A DNA stretch of 64,000 nt, taken from positions 372,001 to 436,000 of the forward strand of contig CAVOIB010000010.1 of NCBI GenBank assembly GCA_963695975.1. The letters are read 5' to 3'. The translations under genes and the position numbers were made by a program. How positions within the stretch are numbered: position 1 is the first letter of the stretch; the number at the start of each line of letters is the position of its first letter. Shown here piece after piece: positions 53,792 to 62,309 of the stretch. The DNA is from JBBQVZ01 sp963695975. Its GTDB lineage: Bacteria; Actinomycetota; UBA4738; HRBIN12. The notes beneath the pieces are model-generated. The model had not been told where the DNA came from and ran no database searches. It was given only the letters and a program-made list of their open reading frames with translations.

Positions 53792-55257
53792 GCGCCATCA
53801 CCGTTCATGTCGAGGTACGGCTCGAGGCCGTGCAACCCACCCTCGCGCCCGAACCCGCTCTCCTTGTAGCCGCCGAACGGCGACGAGGGGTCGAACTTGT
53901 TGAACGTGTTGGCCCAGACGACGCCGGCGCGCAGGCGCTCGGCCATCCACAGGATGCGCGACCCTTTCTCGGTCCAGACGCCGGCCGAAAGACCGTACGG
54001 GGTGTTGTTCGCCTTCTCGATGGCCTCCTCCGGCGTACGGAACGTCAGGATCGAGAGCACCGGACCGAAGATCTCCTCGCGCGCGATGCGGTGTGACTGC
54101 GACACGCCGGTGAACAACGTCGGGCGGAACCAGAAGCCGCGTTCGGGCAGAACGCAGTCGGGCTGGAACATCTCGGCGCCTTCCTCGACACCGGACGCGA
54201 CCAGTTCTTCGATCTTCTGAAGCTGCGCCCGCGAGTTGATCGCGCCGACATCCGTGTTCTTGTCGAGCGGATCGCCGACGCGGAGCGTCTGCAACCGCTC
54301 CTTGAGCTTCTCGATCAGCACGTCGAACACCGGCTCCTGCACCAGGAGACGCGATCCCGCACAACAGACATGACCCTGGTTGAAGAAGATGCCGTTCACC
54401 ACACCCTCTACCGCCTGATCGAGCGGAGCGTCCTCGAATACGATGTTCGCCGCCTTCCCGCCGAGCTCGAGCGTCAGGCGCTTGCGGCCGCCCGCGATGG
54501 CGCGGCGGATGATCTTCCCGACCTCGGTGGAACCGGTGAACGCCACCTTGTCCACCGGCGCCTCGACGAGAGCGGCGCCGGTCTCACCCGCTCCCGTCAC
54601 GATGTTCACCACACCCGGTGGCAGCTCGGCTTCTTGGATCACCTGTGCGAGCAGCATCGCGGTGAGCGGCGTGGTCTCGGCCGGCTTCAGGACCGCGGTG
54701 TTCCCGGTCGCGAGGGCCGGCGCGAGCTTCCACGCCGCCATGAGCATCGGGAAGTTCCAGGGGATGATCTGGCCCGCGACGCCGATCGAGGAGGGGTTCC
54801 GCCCAGGGAACGCGTACTCGAGCTTGTCCGCCCACCCCGCGTAGTAGAAGAAGTGGGCCGCCGCGAGCGGCAGGTCGATGTCGCGCGACTCCTTGATCGG
54901 CTTGCCGCCGTTCATCGTTTCCAATACCGCGAACTCGCGCGCACGCTCCTGCAGCTGACGTGCGATCCGGTAGAGGTACTTCGCGCGCTCCGAACCGGGA
55001 AGCGATCGCCATCGCTGATCGTACGCGTCGCGCGCCGCGTCCACCGCGAGCCCGACGTCCTCCGACCCGGCCTCCGCCACCTCGGCGAGCGGTTCCTCCG
55101 TTGCGGGATCGATCGTCGTGAACCAGCGTCCCGACTTCGGCTCGACGAACTCGCCGTTGACGAACAGGCCGTACCGGTCCTCCAGCCGAACGATGTCGGT
55201 CGATTCGGGCGCGGGCGCGTACCGCCAGTCGGTGGTGCGCTCGATCGCGTCGGTCAT
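53788..55257 (-). CDS. Aldehyde dehydrogenase
   Basis: 489 residues from ATG 55255-55257. Complete ALDH motifs: IIPWNFPMLMAAWKLAPALA with KPAETTPL (NAD), VAFTGSTEVGKII, LELGGKAANIVFEDA (catalytic Glu), FFNQGHVCCAGSRL (catalytic Cys) and EIFGPVLSI. It oxidises an aldehyde to its acid with NAD(P). Between deoC and the half-ALDH, its natural substrate is probably acetaldehyde released from deoxyribose 5-phosphate. 11 bases separate it from deoC. Confidence 0.92.
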   Translation of the reverse strand: MTDAIERTTDWRYAPAPESTDIVRLEDRYGLFVNGEFVEPKSGRWFTTIDPATEEPLAEVAEAGSEDVGLAVDAARDAYDQRWRSLPGSERAKYLYRIARQLQERAREFAVLETMNGGKPIKESRDIDLPLAAAHFFYYAGWADKLEYAFPGRNPSSIGVAGQIIPWNFPMLMAAWKLAPALATGNTAVLKPAETTPLTAMLLAQVIQEAELPPGVVNIVTGAGETGAALVEAPVDKVAFTGSTEVGKIIRRAIAGGRKRLTLELGGKAANIVFEDAPLDQAVEGVVNGIFFNQGHVCCAGSRLLVQEPVFDVLIEKLKERLQTLRVGDPLDKNTDVGAINSRAQLQKIEELVASGVEEGAEMFQPDCVLPERGFWFRPTLFTGVSQSHRIAREEIFGPVLSILTFRTPEEAIEKANNTPYGLSAGVWTEKGSRILWMAERLRAGVVWANTFNKFDPSSPFGGYKESGFGREGGLHGLEPYLDMNGDGA

Positions 55258-55268
55258 CGCACGCCTCG

Positions 55269-56228
55269 TCAGTCGATCGTGAAGTAGTCGCGGCCCTGGT
55301 AGCGGCCTGTGCGTTCCTTGTCGATCTGCATGATCACGTCGTTCAGGAGCGTCGACGCGCCGATCCGGAACCTGTCGGGCTTCATCCACGCCCCGCCCAG
55401 CGTCTCGTGCAGAAGCGTTAGGTACTGGATCGCGTTCTTCGACGTGCGGACACCGCCGGCGACCTTGATCCCGACCTCGACGCCGGTCTGCCGGTGGAAG
55501 TCGCGGGCGGCCTCCATCATGCAGAGCGCCGATGGCAAGGTCGCGCCGGTTCCGATCTTGCCCGTCGAGGTCTTGATGAAGTCGGCGCCGGCCGCCATCG
55601 CGAGGACCGACCCTTGGCGGATCCGGTCGTAGCTGCCGAGCTCGCCGGCTTCCAGGATCACCTTCAGGTGCGCAGCGCCGGCCGCCTCACGGGCGGCGAC
55701 GATCTCCTCGTACGCTTGCGCGTACCTGCCGCCCAGGAACAGGGAACGGTTCAGCACGATGTCCACCTCATCCGCGCCCAACTCGACCACCTCCGCGATC
55801 TCGCGGAGCCGTGCGTCGAGAGGTCCGAGCCCCGCGGGGAAGGCGCCCGCGACGCTCGCGACGTGGACGCCGGTCCCCCGGAGCTGCTCGGCGGCGACCG
55901 GGACGAGCTGCGGGTACAGGCACACGGCGGCGACCGACGGGATCGATGCGTCGAGCGGATCCGGACGGACCGCCTTCGCGCACATCGCGACGATCTTCCC
56001 GGCCGTGTCCGTTCCCTCGAGCGTGGTCAGGTCAATGCAACGGATCGTCAGGTCGAGCGCCCAGAGCTTCGAGGATTTCTTGATCGAACGCTTCGCGAGC
56101 GACGCCGCCCGCTCCTCGAGCCCGACCGCGTCGACGGCGACGGTCCGAGCGATCAGGCGTTGTGCCTCGGCGCCGCCGGAGAGCACGGGCCGGTGGTCGC
56201 TCGGCCGGATCGAGGCGGCTTGGGACAT
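55269..56228 (-). CDS. deoC: Deoxyribose-phosphate aldolase
   Basis: 319 residues from ATG 56226-56228 (another ATG three codons earlier). Family blocks: IRCIDLTTLEGTDTAGKIVA, VCLYPQLVP, DEVDIVLNRSLFL, KVILEAGELG, and the Schiff-base lysine in FIKTSTGKIGTGA with the second lysine in GIKVAGGVRTSKNAIQY. It splits 2-deoxyribose 5-phosphate into acetaldehyde and glyceraldehyde 3-phosphate. An N-terminal extension of about 60 residues makes it longer than E. coli DeoC, as in the actinobacterial and animal type. First gene of the deoC-ALDH-ALDH' operon. Confidence 0.93.
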   Translation of the reverse strand: MSQAASIRPSDHRPVLSGGAEAQRLIARTVAVDAVGLEERAASLAKRSIKKSSKLWALDLTIRCIDLTTLEGTDTAGKIVAMCAKAVRPDPLDASIPSVAAVCLYPQLVPVAAEQLRGTGVHVASVAGAFPAGLGPLDARLREIAEVVELGADEVDIVLNRSLFLGGRYAQAYEEIVAAREAAGAAHLKVILEAGELGSYDRIRQGSVLAMAAGADFIKTSTGKIGTGATLPSALCMMEAARDFHRQTGVEVGIKVAGGVRTSKNAIQYLTLLHETLGGAWMKPDRFRIGASTLLNDVIMQIDKERTGRYQGRDYFTID

Positions 56229-56304
56229 AGCCTGCATCGTAGCCCAGGCGGTTCCCACATCGCCCGGTCGGGGGCTATGCTCTTGCACCCGGACAGGAGG
56301 CCTC

Positions 56305-56706
56305 ATGCGCAGGGTGGTGCTCACACTCATCGCCGTCACGGCGCTGCTGGCTGCATCCTGCAGCAGCGGCGGCGGGGACTCGTCGGGCGGGGGATCGTCG
56401 GGCTCCGGCTCGGGATGTACGGCCGACAACGCGACGGACTTCACGGGTCAGAGTTCGTTCACGATCGTGATCAAGGACATGAAGTACGACCCCGCCTGTT
56501 TCAGCATGAAGAATGGTTCGACGATGACGCTCGACAACCAGGACAGCGTGACCCACACGTTCACCGTGATCAATACGGGCGTCGACGTGCTGATCGAGGG
56601 CGGTCAGTCCAAGACGCAAGCCAACGTGAGCATGGCGCCGGCCACCTATCAGGTCCATTGCACGATCCATCCCCAGATCACGGGGACGGTCATCGTGACG
56701 CAGTAG
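56305..56706 (+). CDS. Cupredoxin-like lipoprotein lacking the axial Met
   Basis: 133 residues from ATG 56305, with ACAGGAGG 4 bases upstream. Lipobox LLAASCSSG, a glycine/serine linker, then a plastocyanin-like domain: MKYDPACFSMKNGSTMTLDN, VTHTFTVINTG (first His), YQVHCTIHPQITGTVIV (Cys, His). The residue after H-P is Q and no Met follows in the ligand loop, unlike the relative at 41,046. Glutamine can serve as axial ligand in some cupredoxins (stellacyanin), or the site may be altered. Extra cysteines in GCTAD and PACFS suggest a disulfide. Confidence 0.82.
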   Translation: MRRVVLTLIAVTALLAASCSSGGGDSSGGGSSGSGSGCTADNATDFTGQSSFTIVIKDMKYDPACFSMKNGSTMTLDNQDSVTHTFTVINTGVDVLIEGGQSKTQANVSMAPATYQVHCTIHPQITGTVIVTQ

Positions 56707-56712
56707 TCGCGG

Positions 56713-57597
56713 CTACAAGCCCAGACGGTCCATCGCCTTCGCGTCCCGCTGCCATTCCTTCACTACCTTGACCCGAAGGTCCAGGAACACCCGGGTCCCG
56801 AGCAGCGGTTCCATCTCCTTGCGTGCGGTGGTTCCGATCGCCTTCAGGGTCTCTCCACCCTTGCCGATCACGATCCCCTTCTGGGAGTCGCGCTCGACGA
56901 CGAGCGTGGCGTGCACGTGCGTGAGGTTCCCTTCGCGCTCGATCTCCTCTACCACGACGGCGATCGAATGGGGCACCTCCTGGCGCGTGACGTGCAGGGC
57001 TTGCTCGCGGACGAGCTCCGCCAGGGTGATCTCGAGCGGCTGGTCCGTGTCCTCGTCCACTGGGTAGAGCGCTGGACCCTCCGGGATGTGCGCGAGGATC
57101 AGGTCGCGGAGCACCCCGACGCCCTTCCCGTCGCGCGCGGAGATCGGCACGATCTCGTCGAACGGCCCGATCGCGCCGACCGCCGCGAGCTGAGGCACCA
57201 TGTCATGATGCCGCACCCTGTCCACCTTGTTGACCGCACAGACCTTGAGGCCGGCGACCGGTGCGACCTGGCGCTCGTAAACGTAGGCATCACCTCGGCC
57301 GACACCGGCGTCCGCGTCGACGACCAGGATCACCGCGTCCACACCCTCCACGGCATCCCGTACCAGGTTGTTGAGGCGCGTGCCCAGCAAGGTCTTCGGC
57401 TTGTGGAATCCGGGGGTGTCGGTGAACACGACCTGCGCCTCCTCACTGGTGAGGATGGCGCGGATATGCCGACGCGTGGTCTGCGGCTTGTCCGACACGA
57501 TCGCGACCTTGCGTCCCACGAGCGCGTTCACCAGCGTTGACTTGCCGACGTTCGGTCGGCCGACGACGGCGACGATCCCCGAGCGGAAGGCGGTCAT
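56713..57597 (-). CDS. era: GTPase Era
   Basis: 294 residues from ATG 57595-57597, overlapping cdd by ATGA. G motifs: GRPNVGKSTLVNAL (G1), DKPQTTRR (G2), TDTPGFHKPK (G3), VNKVDRV (G4), SARDGKG (G5). The KH domain has the RNA-binding GKGGETLKAIG loop near residue 240. Era binds the 3' end of 16S rRNA and guides small-subunit maturation, working with YbeY and PhoH-type proteins, whose genes lie directly upstream. Confidence 0.97.
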   Translation of the reverse strand: MTAFRSGIVAVVGRPNVGKSTLVNALVGRKVAIVSDKPQTTRRHIRAILTSEEAQVVFTDTPGFHKPKTLLGTRLNNLVRDAVEGVDAVILVVDADAGVGRGDAYVYERQVAPVAGLKVCAVNKVDRVRHHDMVPQLAAVGAIGPFDEIVPISARDGKGVGVLRDLILAHIPEGPALYPVDEDTDQPLEITLAELVREQALHVTRQEVPHSIAVVVEEIEREGNLTHVHATLVVERDSQKGIVIGKGGETLKAIGTTARKEMEPLLGTRVFLDLRVKVVKEWQRDAKAMDRLGL

Positions 57598-58001
57598 CGA
57601 TCGGGATCGAGCGAGAACGCGGCGGGCAGGAGGGCCCCGATCGTCCACTCGCTGCGCCGGCCGTCGACGTGCTGCGAGACCACCGGGACGTCGGAGCCGG
57701 CGAACTCCGACAGCACCTGTCGACAGGCTCCACACGGGGAGGCCGGCGGGCCTTCGCCTCCGGCGACGACCGCGACGGCGTCGATCCGGCGCTCGCCGGC
57801 CGCGACCATGGCGGCCACGGCACTCCGTTCGGCGCAGATCGACACGCCGTAGGACGCGTTCTCGAAGTTCGCGCCGATGAACGTGCGACCTCCGGCCGTG
57901 AGCGCGGCGCCGACCAGGAACCGGCTGTAAGGCGCGTAGGCGTGCTCGCGGACGTGTCTCGCGGCCTCGAGCAACGCCTCCATGTCCGGGATCTCAGCCA
58001 C
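57594..58001 (-). CDS. cdd: Cytidine deaminase
   Basis: 135 residues. Zinc site: ICAERSAVAAM (Cys and catalytic Glu) and SPCGACRQVLSEF (two Cys); substrate contact FENASYG. The opening AYAPYSRFLVGAAL is typical of the homotetrameric small type. Deaminates cytidine and deoxycytidine for salvage. Overlaps corC by 8 bases and era by 4, so it belongs to the same operon. Confidence 0.95.
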   Translation of the reverse strand: MAEIPDMEALLEAARHVREHAYAPYSRFLVGAALTAGGRTFIGANFENASYGVSICAERSAVAAMVAAGERRIDAVAVVAGGEGPPASPCGACRQVLSEFAGSDVPVVSQHVDGRRSEWTIGALLPAAFSLDPDR

Positions 58002-59295
58002 CGACCGTCTCCTCCTCGTCCCGGGTGCCCGGGTCGGGTCCGCTCTCGGGCGCCGGAGAGATCAGGACCTTCGAGATGCGCCGGCCTTGAATCTCCTCCG
58101 CGCGGAACCGCAGCCCCTGGAACGTGACCTCCTCGCCCTGGCGCGGGATCTTGCCGAACAGGTCGAGCACGAGCCCCGCGATCGTGTCCCACTCCTCGTC
58201 GGGTAGCTCCACGTCGAGGAGGTCGTTGATGTCGTCCACGGAAGCACCGCCCGACACGCGGTAAACACCCTCCCCCACCTTCTCCGGCTCCTCTTCGTCC
58301 TGGTCGTACTCGTCGGTGATCTCCCCGACGAGCTCCTCCAAGAGATCCTCGAGCGACACGAGCCCCGACACCGAACCGTACTCGTCGGTGACGAGCGCCA
58401 GGTGGAACTTCTCGCGCTGCATCTCTCGCAGGAGATCGGCGACCTTCTTCGATTCGGGGACGTAGCGCGCTTCACGGACGATCTCTGCGAGCCCCATGTC
58501 CTGCTTGCCCTGGTGCAGGGCCTTCAACACATCCTTGGCGAACACGATCCCGACCACATCGTCCAGGTCGCCGTCGGCGTCGTATACGGGGATCCGCGAC
58601 GTGCCGTGCTCCACAACGACGGCCTGGACGTCACGGAGCGTCTTGTCGTCCTCGATCGCTATGACATCGGGCCTCGGCACCATCACCTCGCGCACGATCG
58701 TGTCACCGAACTCGAAGATCGAATGGATCAGCTCCTTCTCTTCGTCCTCGATCTCGCCCTCCTCGGACGCGACCTCGGCGGAGGCACGGAGTTCGCCTTC
58801 GGTGATGTACGGCCCCTGCTTCAGACCCTTTCCGGGCATGATGACGTTCGCGAGCTTCAACAGCCCCTTCGCGATCGGCCCCACCAGCCGCGTGATGACG
58901 ACGAGCACGGGCGCGGTCCATAACCCGACCCGATCCGTCTGCTGGATCGCGAACGTCTTCGGCGTCACCTCCGCGAACACGAACAGCACGATCGTCATCG
59001 CGATCGTCGAGATGATCTCGCCCGCGCTCTCGAAGTGCCGAACCGCGACCGTCGTCGCGAGCGTCGTTCCGCCGATCGTGGCCAGGAGGGTGAGCAGGAG
59101 CACGACGTTCAGGTACGGCGCGGGGTCCTCGGTGATCCGCGAGAGTGCGGCGGCCCCTCGCCGGTTCTCCTCCATCAGGCGGATCGCACGCACCCTGTTC
59201 GTCCGCGTGATCGCGATCTCGGTGGCCGCGTTGAACGCGACCACCGCGATCAGCAGGACGATGATCCCGATATCGAGCCAGTCAGAACCGTTCAC
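57994..59295 (-). CDS. CorC/HlyC-type CNNM-CBS membrane protein
   Basis: 433 residues from GTG 59293-59295, overlapping the ybeY stop by GTGA. A DUF21 membrane domain (four helices, including LNVVLLLTLLATIGGTTLAT and VLFVFAEVTPKTFAIQ) is followed by a CBS pair (VREVMVPRPDVIAIEDDKTL and YVPESKKVADLLREMQREKF) and a CorC_HlyC domain near the end (RVSGGASVDDINDLLDVELP). The family acts in magnesium or cobalt efflux and ion homeostasis; the haemolysin label is historical. Confidence 0.92.
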   Translation of the reverse strand: MNGSDWLDIGIIVLLIAVVAFNAATEIAITRTNRVRAIRLMEENRRGAAALSRITEDPAPYLNVVLLLTLLATIGGTTLATTVAVRHFESAGEIISTIAMTIVLFVFAEVTPKTFAIQQTDRVGLWTAPVLVVITRLVGPIAKGLLKLANVIMPGKGLKQGPYITEGELRASAEVASEEGEIEDEEKELIHSIFEFGDTIVREVMVPRPDVIAIEDDKTLRDVQAVVVEHGTSRIPVYDADGDLDDVVGIVFAKDVLKALHQGKQDMGLAEIVREARYVPESKKVADLLREMQREKFHLALVTDEYGSVSGLVSLEDLLEELVGEITDEYDQDEEEPEKVGEGVYRVSGGASVDDINDLLDVELPDEEWDTIAGLVLDLFGKIPRQGEEVTFQGLRFRAEEIQGRRISKVLISPAPESGPDPGTRDEEETVGG

Positions 59296-59732
59296 GGCAC
59301 GCTCACCCCGCTGTAGCGCTCCTGGCGGGCCCACATCTCGGCGCGTTCCTCATCCTCCTCATGGTCGTAGCCCAGGACATGCAGGATCCCGTGGACGAGG
59401 AGCAGCCGCACCTCCGCCGGCGGATCGCCGGGGTTGTTCGTCGCGGCGACCGAGGGCGCGATCACCACGTCGCCGAGCAGCCGCACGCCGCGTTCGTCGA
59501 CGTCATCCAGCGGGAACGAGAGCACGTCGGTCGGACCGGGTTCGTCCATGAAGCGGACGTGCAGGTCAGCCATCTCGGTCGCGTCGACGAACGACACGGA
59601 GAGCTCGACGTCGCCATGGCCCTCGGCGACCAAGGTCTGTTTGGCGAGCGCCGCGAGTCCGGCTTCATCGACCGGGATCGGCTGGCGGTTCGAGATGAGG
59701 ACCGCCGGATGGCTACCGTCGGCGTCCGTCAT
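59292..59732 (-). CDS. ybeY: Endoribonuclease YbeY
   Basis: 146 residues. The three-histidine zinc site is exact: LLVHGILHVLGYDHEEDEE. The preceding FMDEPGPTDVLSFPLD block is also conserved. YbeY is a single-strand-specific RNase in 16S rRNA 3'-end maturation and ribosome quality control. ATGA overlap with phoH upstream and GTGA overlap with corC downstream. Confidence 0.95.
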   Translation of the reverse strand: MTDADGSHPAVLISNRQPIPVDEAGLAALAKQTLVAEGHGDVELSVSFVDATEMADLHVRFMDEPGPTDVLSFPLDDVDERGVRLLGDVVIAPSVAATNNPGDPPAEVRLLLVHGILHVLGYDHEEDEERAEMWARQERYSGVSVP

Positions 59733-60733
59733 GGGCGCTCGGAGGCCGCGTCGCGGTTCTCACCGAACACCCGGTATGCCTCCACGATGTCCTGCACGAT
59801 CTTGTGGCGCACCACGTCCCGCGCACTCAGGTGGCAGAACGAAATGCCCTCGATGCCACTCAGGATCTCCTCCACCGCCGCGAGACCGGACTTCTGGCCG
59901 GACTGCAGGTCGGTCTGCGTGGCATCCCCGTTCACGACCGCCTTCGATCCGAACCCGAGCCGGGTGAGGAACATCTTCATCTGCTCCGGCGTCGTGTTCT
60001 GCGCTTCGTCCAAGATGATGAACGCGTCGTTCAGCGAGCGGCCGCGCATGAACGCGAGCGGCGCGACCTCGACGGTGCCGCGCTCCATCAGCCGGCTCAG
60101 GGTGTCGGCGCCCGTCATCTCGAACATCGCGTCGTAGAGCGGACGCATGTACGGGTCGATCTTCTCGTAGAGCGTGCCGGGGAGGAAGCCGAGCCGCTCG
60201 CCGGCCTCGACCGCGGGTCGCGTCAGGATCAACCTCGAGACCTGATGCTCCTGGAGCGCGCGGACCGCGGTCGCAACGGCCAGGTAGGTCTTGCCAGTGC
60301 CCGCCGGCCCGATGGCGAACGTGACGGTCGACGTACGGATCGCGTCGACGTAGCGCTTCTGTCCGATCGTCTTCGGCGTGATGCCCTTTCCGCGGGCCGT
60401 GAGCAGGCGGTCACCCAGGACCTCGCTCGCACGCAACGGTGCTCCGCCGTCGTCGCCCGCGCCCTTGACGAGCTGGATCGCCTCGCCGACCGACGCGTCG
60501 GTCAGCTCGTTCCCGAGCTCCAAGAGCGTTAACAGTTCTTCGAAGATGCGGCTGACGCGCTCGGACTCATCGGGCGGGCCGGTGATCGTGATCTCGTTCC
60601 CGCGGACCAGGATCTCGGCACCGAACGCAGACTCGATCAGCTTCAGGAACGCGTCGCGCTGACCGAGGAGAGCCACCATCGGTTGGTGACCGGGGACGAG
60701 GATCTTCACTTGGTTGGTGGTGGCGTTCGCCAC
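59729..60733 (-). CDS. phoH: PhoH-like ATPase
   Basis: 334 residues from GTG 60731-60733. An N-terminal KH-like region (residues 1-85) precedes the P-loop domain: VTFAIGPAGTGKTYLAVATA (Walker A), DAFIILDEAQNTTPEQMKMF (Walker B), GDATQTDLQSGQKSGL. It belongs to the single-domain PhoH (YbeZ) group that partners YbeY and is thought to act as an RNA helicase or ATPase in rRNA processing. A GC hairpin at 60,782-60,799 lies just upstream. Confidence 0.95.
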   Translation of the reverse strand: MANATTNQVKILVPGHQPMVALLGQRDAFLKLIESAFGAEILVRGNEITITGPPDESERVSRIFEELLTLLELGNELTDASVGEAIQLVKGAGDDGGAPLRASEVLGDRLLTARGKGITPKTIGQKRYVDAIRTSTVTFAIGPAGTGKTYLAVATAVRALQEHQVSRLILTRPAVEAGERLGFLPGTLYEKIDPYMRPLYDAMFEMTGADTLSRLMERGTVEVAPLAFMRGRSLNDAFIILDEAQNTTPEQMKMFLTRLGFGSKAVVNGDATQTDLQSGQKSGLAAVEEILSGIEGISFCHLSARDVVRHKIVQDIVEAYRVFGENRDAASERP

Positions 60734-60781
60734 GTGCGCGTCTCTCGGGGTGGAGCCCCGTTCCCTCCTGTGGTGAGTAAC

Positions 60782-60799
60782 GGCCGTCCGCAGACGGCC
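60782..60799. terminator. GC hairpin between HIT gene and phoH
   Basis: GGCCGTC and GACGGCC flank a CGCA loop. It lies after the HIT-gene stop and before the phoH start, in a gap of 85 bases with no T-tract. It could be a weak terminator splitting the heat-shock genes from the phoH-era operon, or an mRNA processing site. Confidence 0.4.
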
Positions 60800-60818
60800 T
60801 CCGTCATCATAACGGCTC

Positions 60819-61181
60819 CTAGCCTGGCGGCCAGGTCATGGGCCGGCCGCCGAGCAGGTGGAAGTGGAGGTGGAACACCGTCTGGCCGGCGTCCTTTCCC
60901 ACGTTCGACAGGAGTCGCCAGCCGCCGTCGGCTATCCCCTCCGCCTTCGCGAGATGCGTGGCCGCCTGCATCAGATCGGCGAGCACGTCGCCGTGTCGCT
61001 GCTCGACGTCAGCGACTGACACGATGTGCTCCTTCGGGATCAGCAACAGATGGACCGGTGCCTGCGGGTTCAGGTCCCGGAACACGACCACCGTGTCGGA
61101 CTCGTGGACGATGTCGGAGGGAATCTCCCGGACCGCGATCCTGCAGAAGACGCAGCTGCTGTCGAACGCCAGATCGGACAT
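60819..61181 (-). CDS. HIT-family nucleotide-binding protein (HinT type)
   Basis: 120 residues. Signature HLHFHLLGGRPMTWPPG at the end (H-x-H-x-H), with CVFCRIAVREIPSDIVHESD at the start, including a CxxC pair. HinT-type enzymes hydrolyse nucleoside phosphoramidates and act as an AMP-lysyl or aminoacyl-AMP hydrolase. It is 18 bases downstream of dnaJ and likely co-transcribed with it. Confidence 0.93.
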   Translation of the reverse strand: MSDLAFDSSCVFCRIAVREIPSDIVHESDTVVVFRDLNPQAPVHLLLIPKEHIVSVADVEQRHGDVLADLMQAATHLAKAEGIADGGWRLLSNVGKDAGQTVFHLHFHLLGGRPMTWPPG

Positions 61182-61199
61182 GGGCGAAGACTAGCGCGC

Positions 61200-62306
61200 T
61201 CAGGCGTCGGGCCGCCGGAGCTCTCGCCGCGCTGGCTTCTTCTTGGAGGTCACCTCGCCGCGGAGATGCGCCAGTTGCTCGAAGATCCTCCGTTGTTCGC
61301 GGTCGAGGCCCGTCGGAGTGATCACGTGGACCGTGACGTAGAGGTCGCCGCGGCCACGCCGGTTCACGTTCGGCACGCCCTTACCTTTCAGGCGGATCAC
61401 CTGTCCCGACTCGGTTCCCGGCTCGATCCGAAGATGTTCCCCGCCGTCGAGCGTCTCGATCTCCACGTCGGCGCCGAGCGTCACCTGGCTCATGGACAGA
61501 TCGAGGATCGCGAACAGATCCTGTCCTCGCCGATCGAACGCGAGCGACGGCTCCACGCGGATCCCCACGAAGAGGTCGCCGGCGGGGCCGCTCGCGCGTC
61601 CCGCGTTCCCCGCTCCTCCGACCCGGAGCTCCATCCCGTCTGCCACGCCGGCCGGAACGTCGACGACGACCGTCCCGGACTCGCGCTGGCGCCCCTCGCC
61701 CGAACACGCCTCACATCTGTCAGGGATCTCCTGGCCCGACCCCTCGCACGTCCCGCACGGCGTGGCCGTCATGACCGTACCGAAGATGCTCCGCCGCATC
61801 TGTTGGAGCTGGCCGGTGCCGCCGCATGTCCGGCAGGAGACCGGCGCCGTTCCCGGCTCCGCGCCGTTCCCCAAGCAACGCTCGCACACGACGAGACGTT
61901 CGCGCTGAAGGTCCTTGCGGACACCGAACGCCGCCTCCGTGAAGGAGAGTGAGATCACGGTCTGGAGATCTTCGCCGCGACGCGTGCGGGTCTGGCGTCG
62001 GCTCCGGCTCGAGACGCCCCCGAACCCCCCGCCGAAGAACATGTCGAAGATGTCTTGGATATCGGTGAACTGCGGCCCGCCTGCGCCGCCCGTCTGGCCG
62101 AACGCATCGTAACGCTGGCGCTTCTCGGGGTCGGAGAGGATCTCATACGCTCCGGCGACTTCCTTGAACCGCTCCTCGGCCTCGGGCGCGGCGTTCACGT
62201 CGGGATGATGCTCGCGAGCGAGCTTGCGGTACGCCCGCCTGATGTCTTCCTGGGAGGCGTCGCGTGACACGCCCAAGATGTCGTAGAGGTCCCGCACGGC
62301 AGCCAT
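61200..62306 (-). CDS. dnaJ: Chaperone DnaJ
   Basis: 368 residues from ATG 62304-62306. J-domain DLYDILGVSRDASQEDIRRA with HPD in REHHPDVN, a glycine/phenylalanine stretch (FDMFFGGGFGG), four zinc-finger repeats (CERCLGNG, CRTCGGTG, CGTCEGSG, CEACSGEG), then the substrate-binding domain. It stimulates DnaK and delivers clients. Only 3 bases separate it from hrcA, so it is under HrcA/CIRCE control. dnaK and grpE are not in the window, indicating this is the second, hrcA-linked dnaJ common in actinobacteria. Confidence 0.96.
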   Translation of the reverse strand: MAAVRDLYDILGVSRDASQEDIRRAYRKLAREHHPDVNAAPEAEERFKEVAGAYEILSDPEKRQRYDAFGQTGGAGGPQFTDIQDIFDMFFGGGFGGVSSRSRRQTRTRRGEDLQTVISLSFTEAAFGVRKDLQRERLVVCERCLGNGAEPGTAPVSCRTCGGTGQLQQMRRSIFGTVMTATPCGTCEGSGQEIPDRCEACSGEGRQRESGTVVVDVPAGVADGMELRVGGAGNAGRASGPAGDLFVGIRVEPSLAFDRRGQDLFAILDLSMSQVTLGADVEIETLDGGEHLRIEPGTESGQVIRLKGKGVPNVNRRGRGDLYVTVHVITPTGLDREQRRIFEQLAHLRGEVTSKKKPARRELRRPDA

Positions 62307-62309
62307 CGT

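Noticed and set aside
57994..59295. Haemolysin as a virulence factor
   Set aside because: The CNNM-CBS-CorC architecture points to ion homeostasis; the haemolysin name is a historical label.
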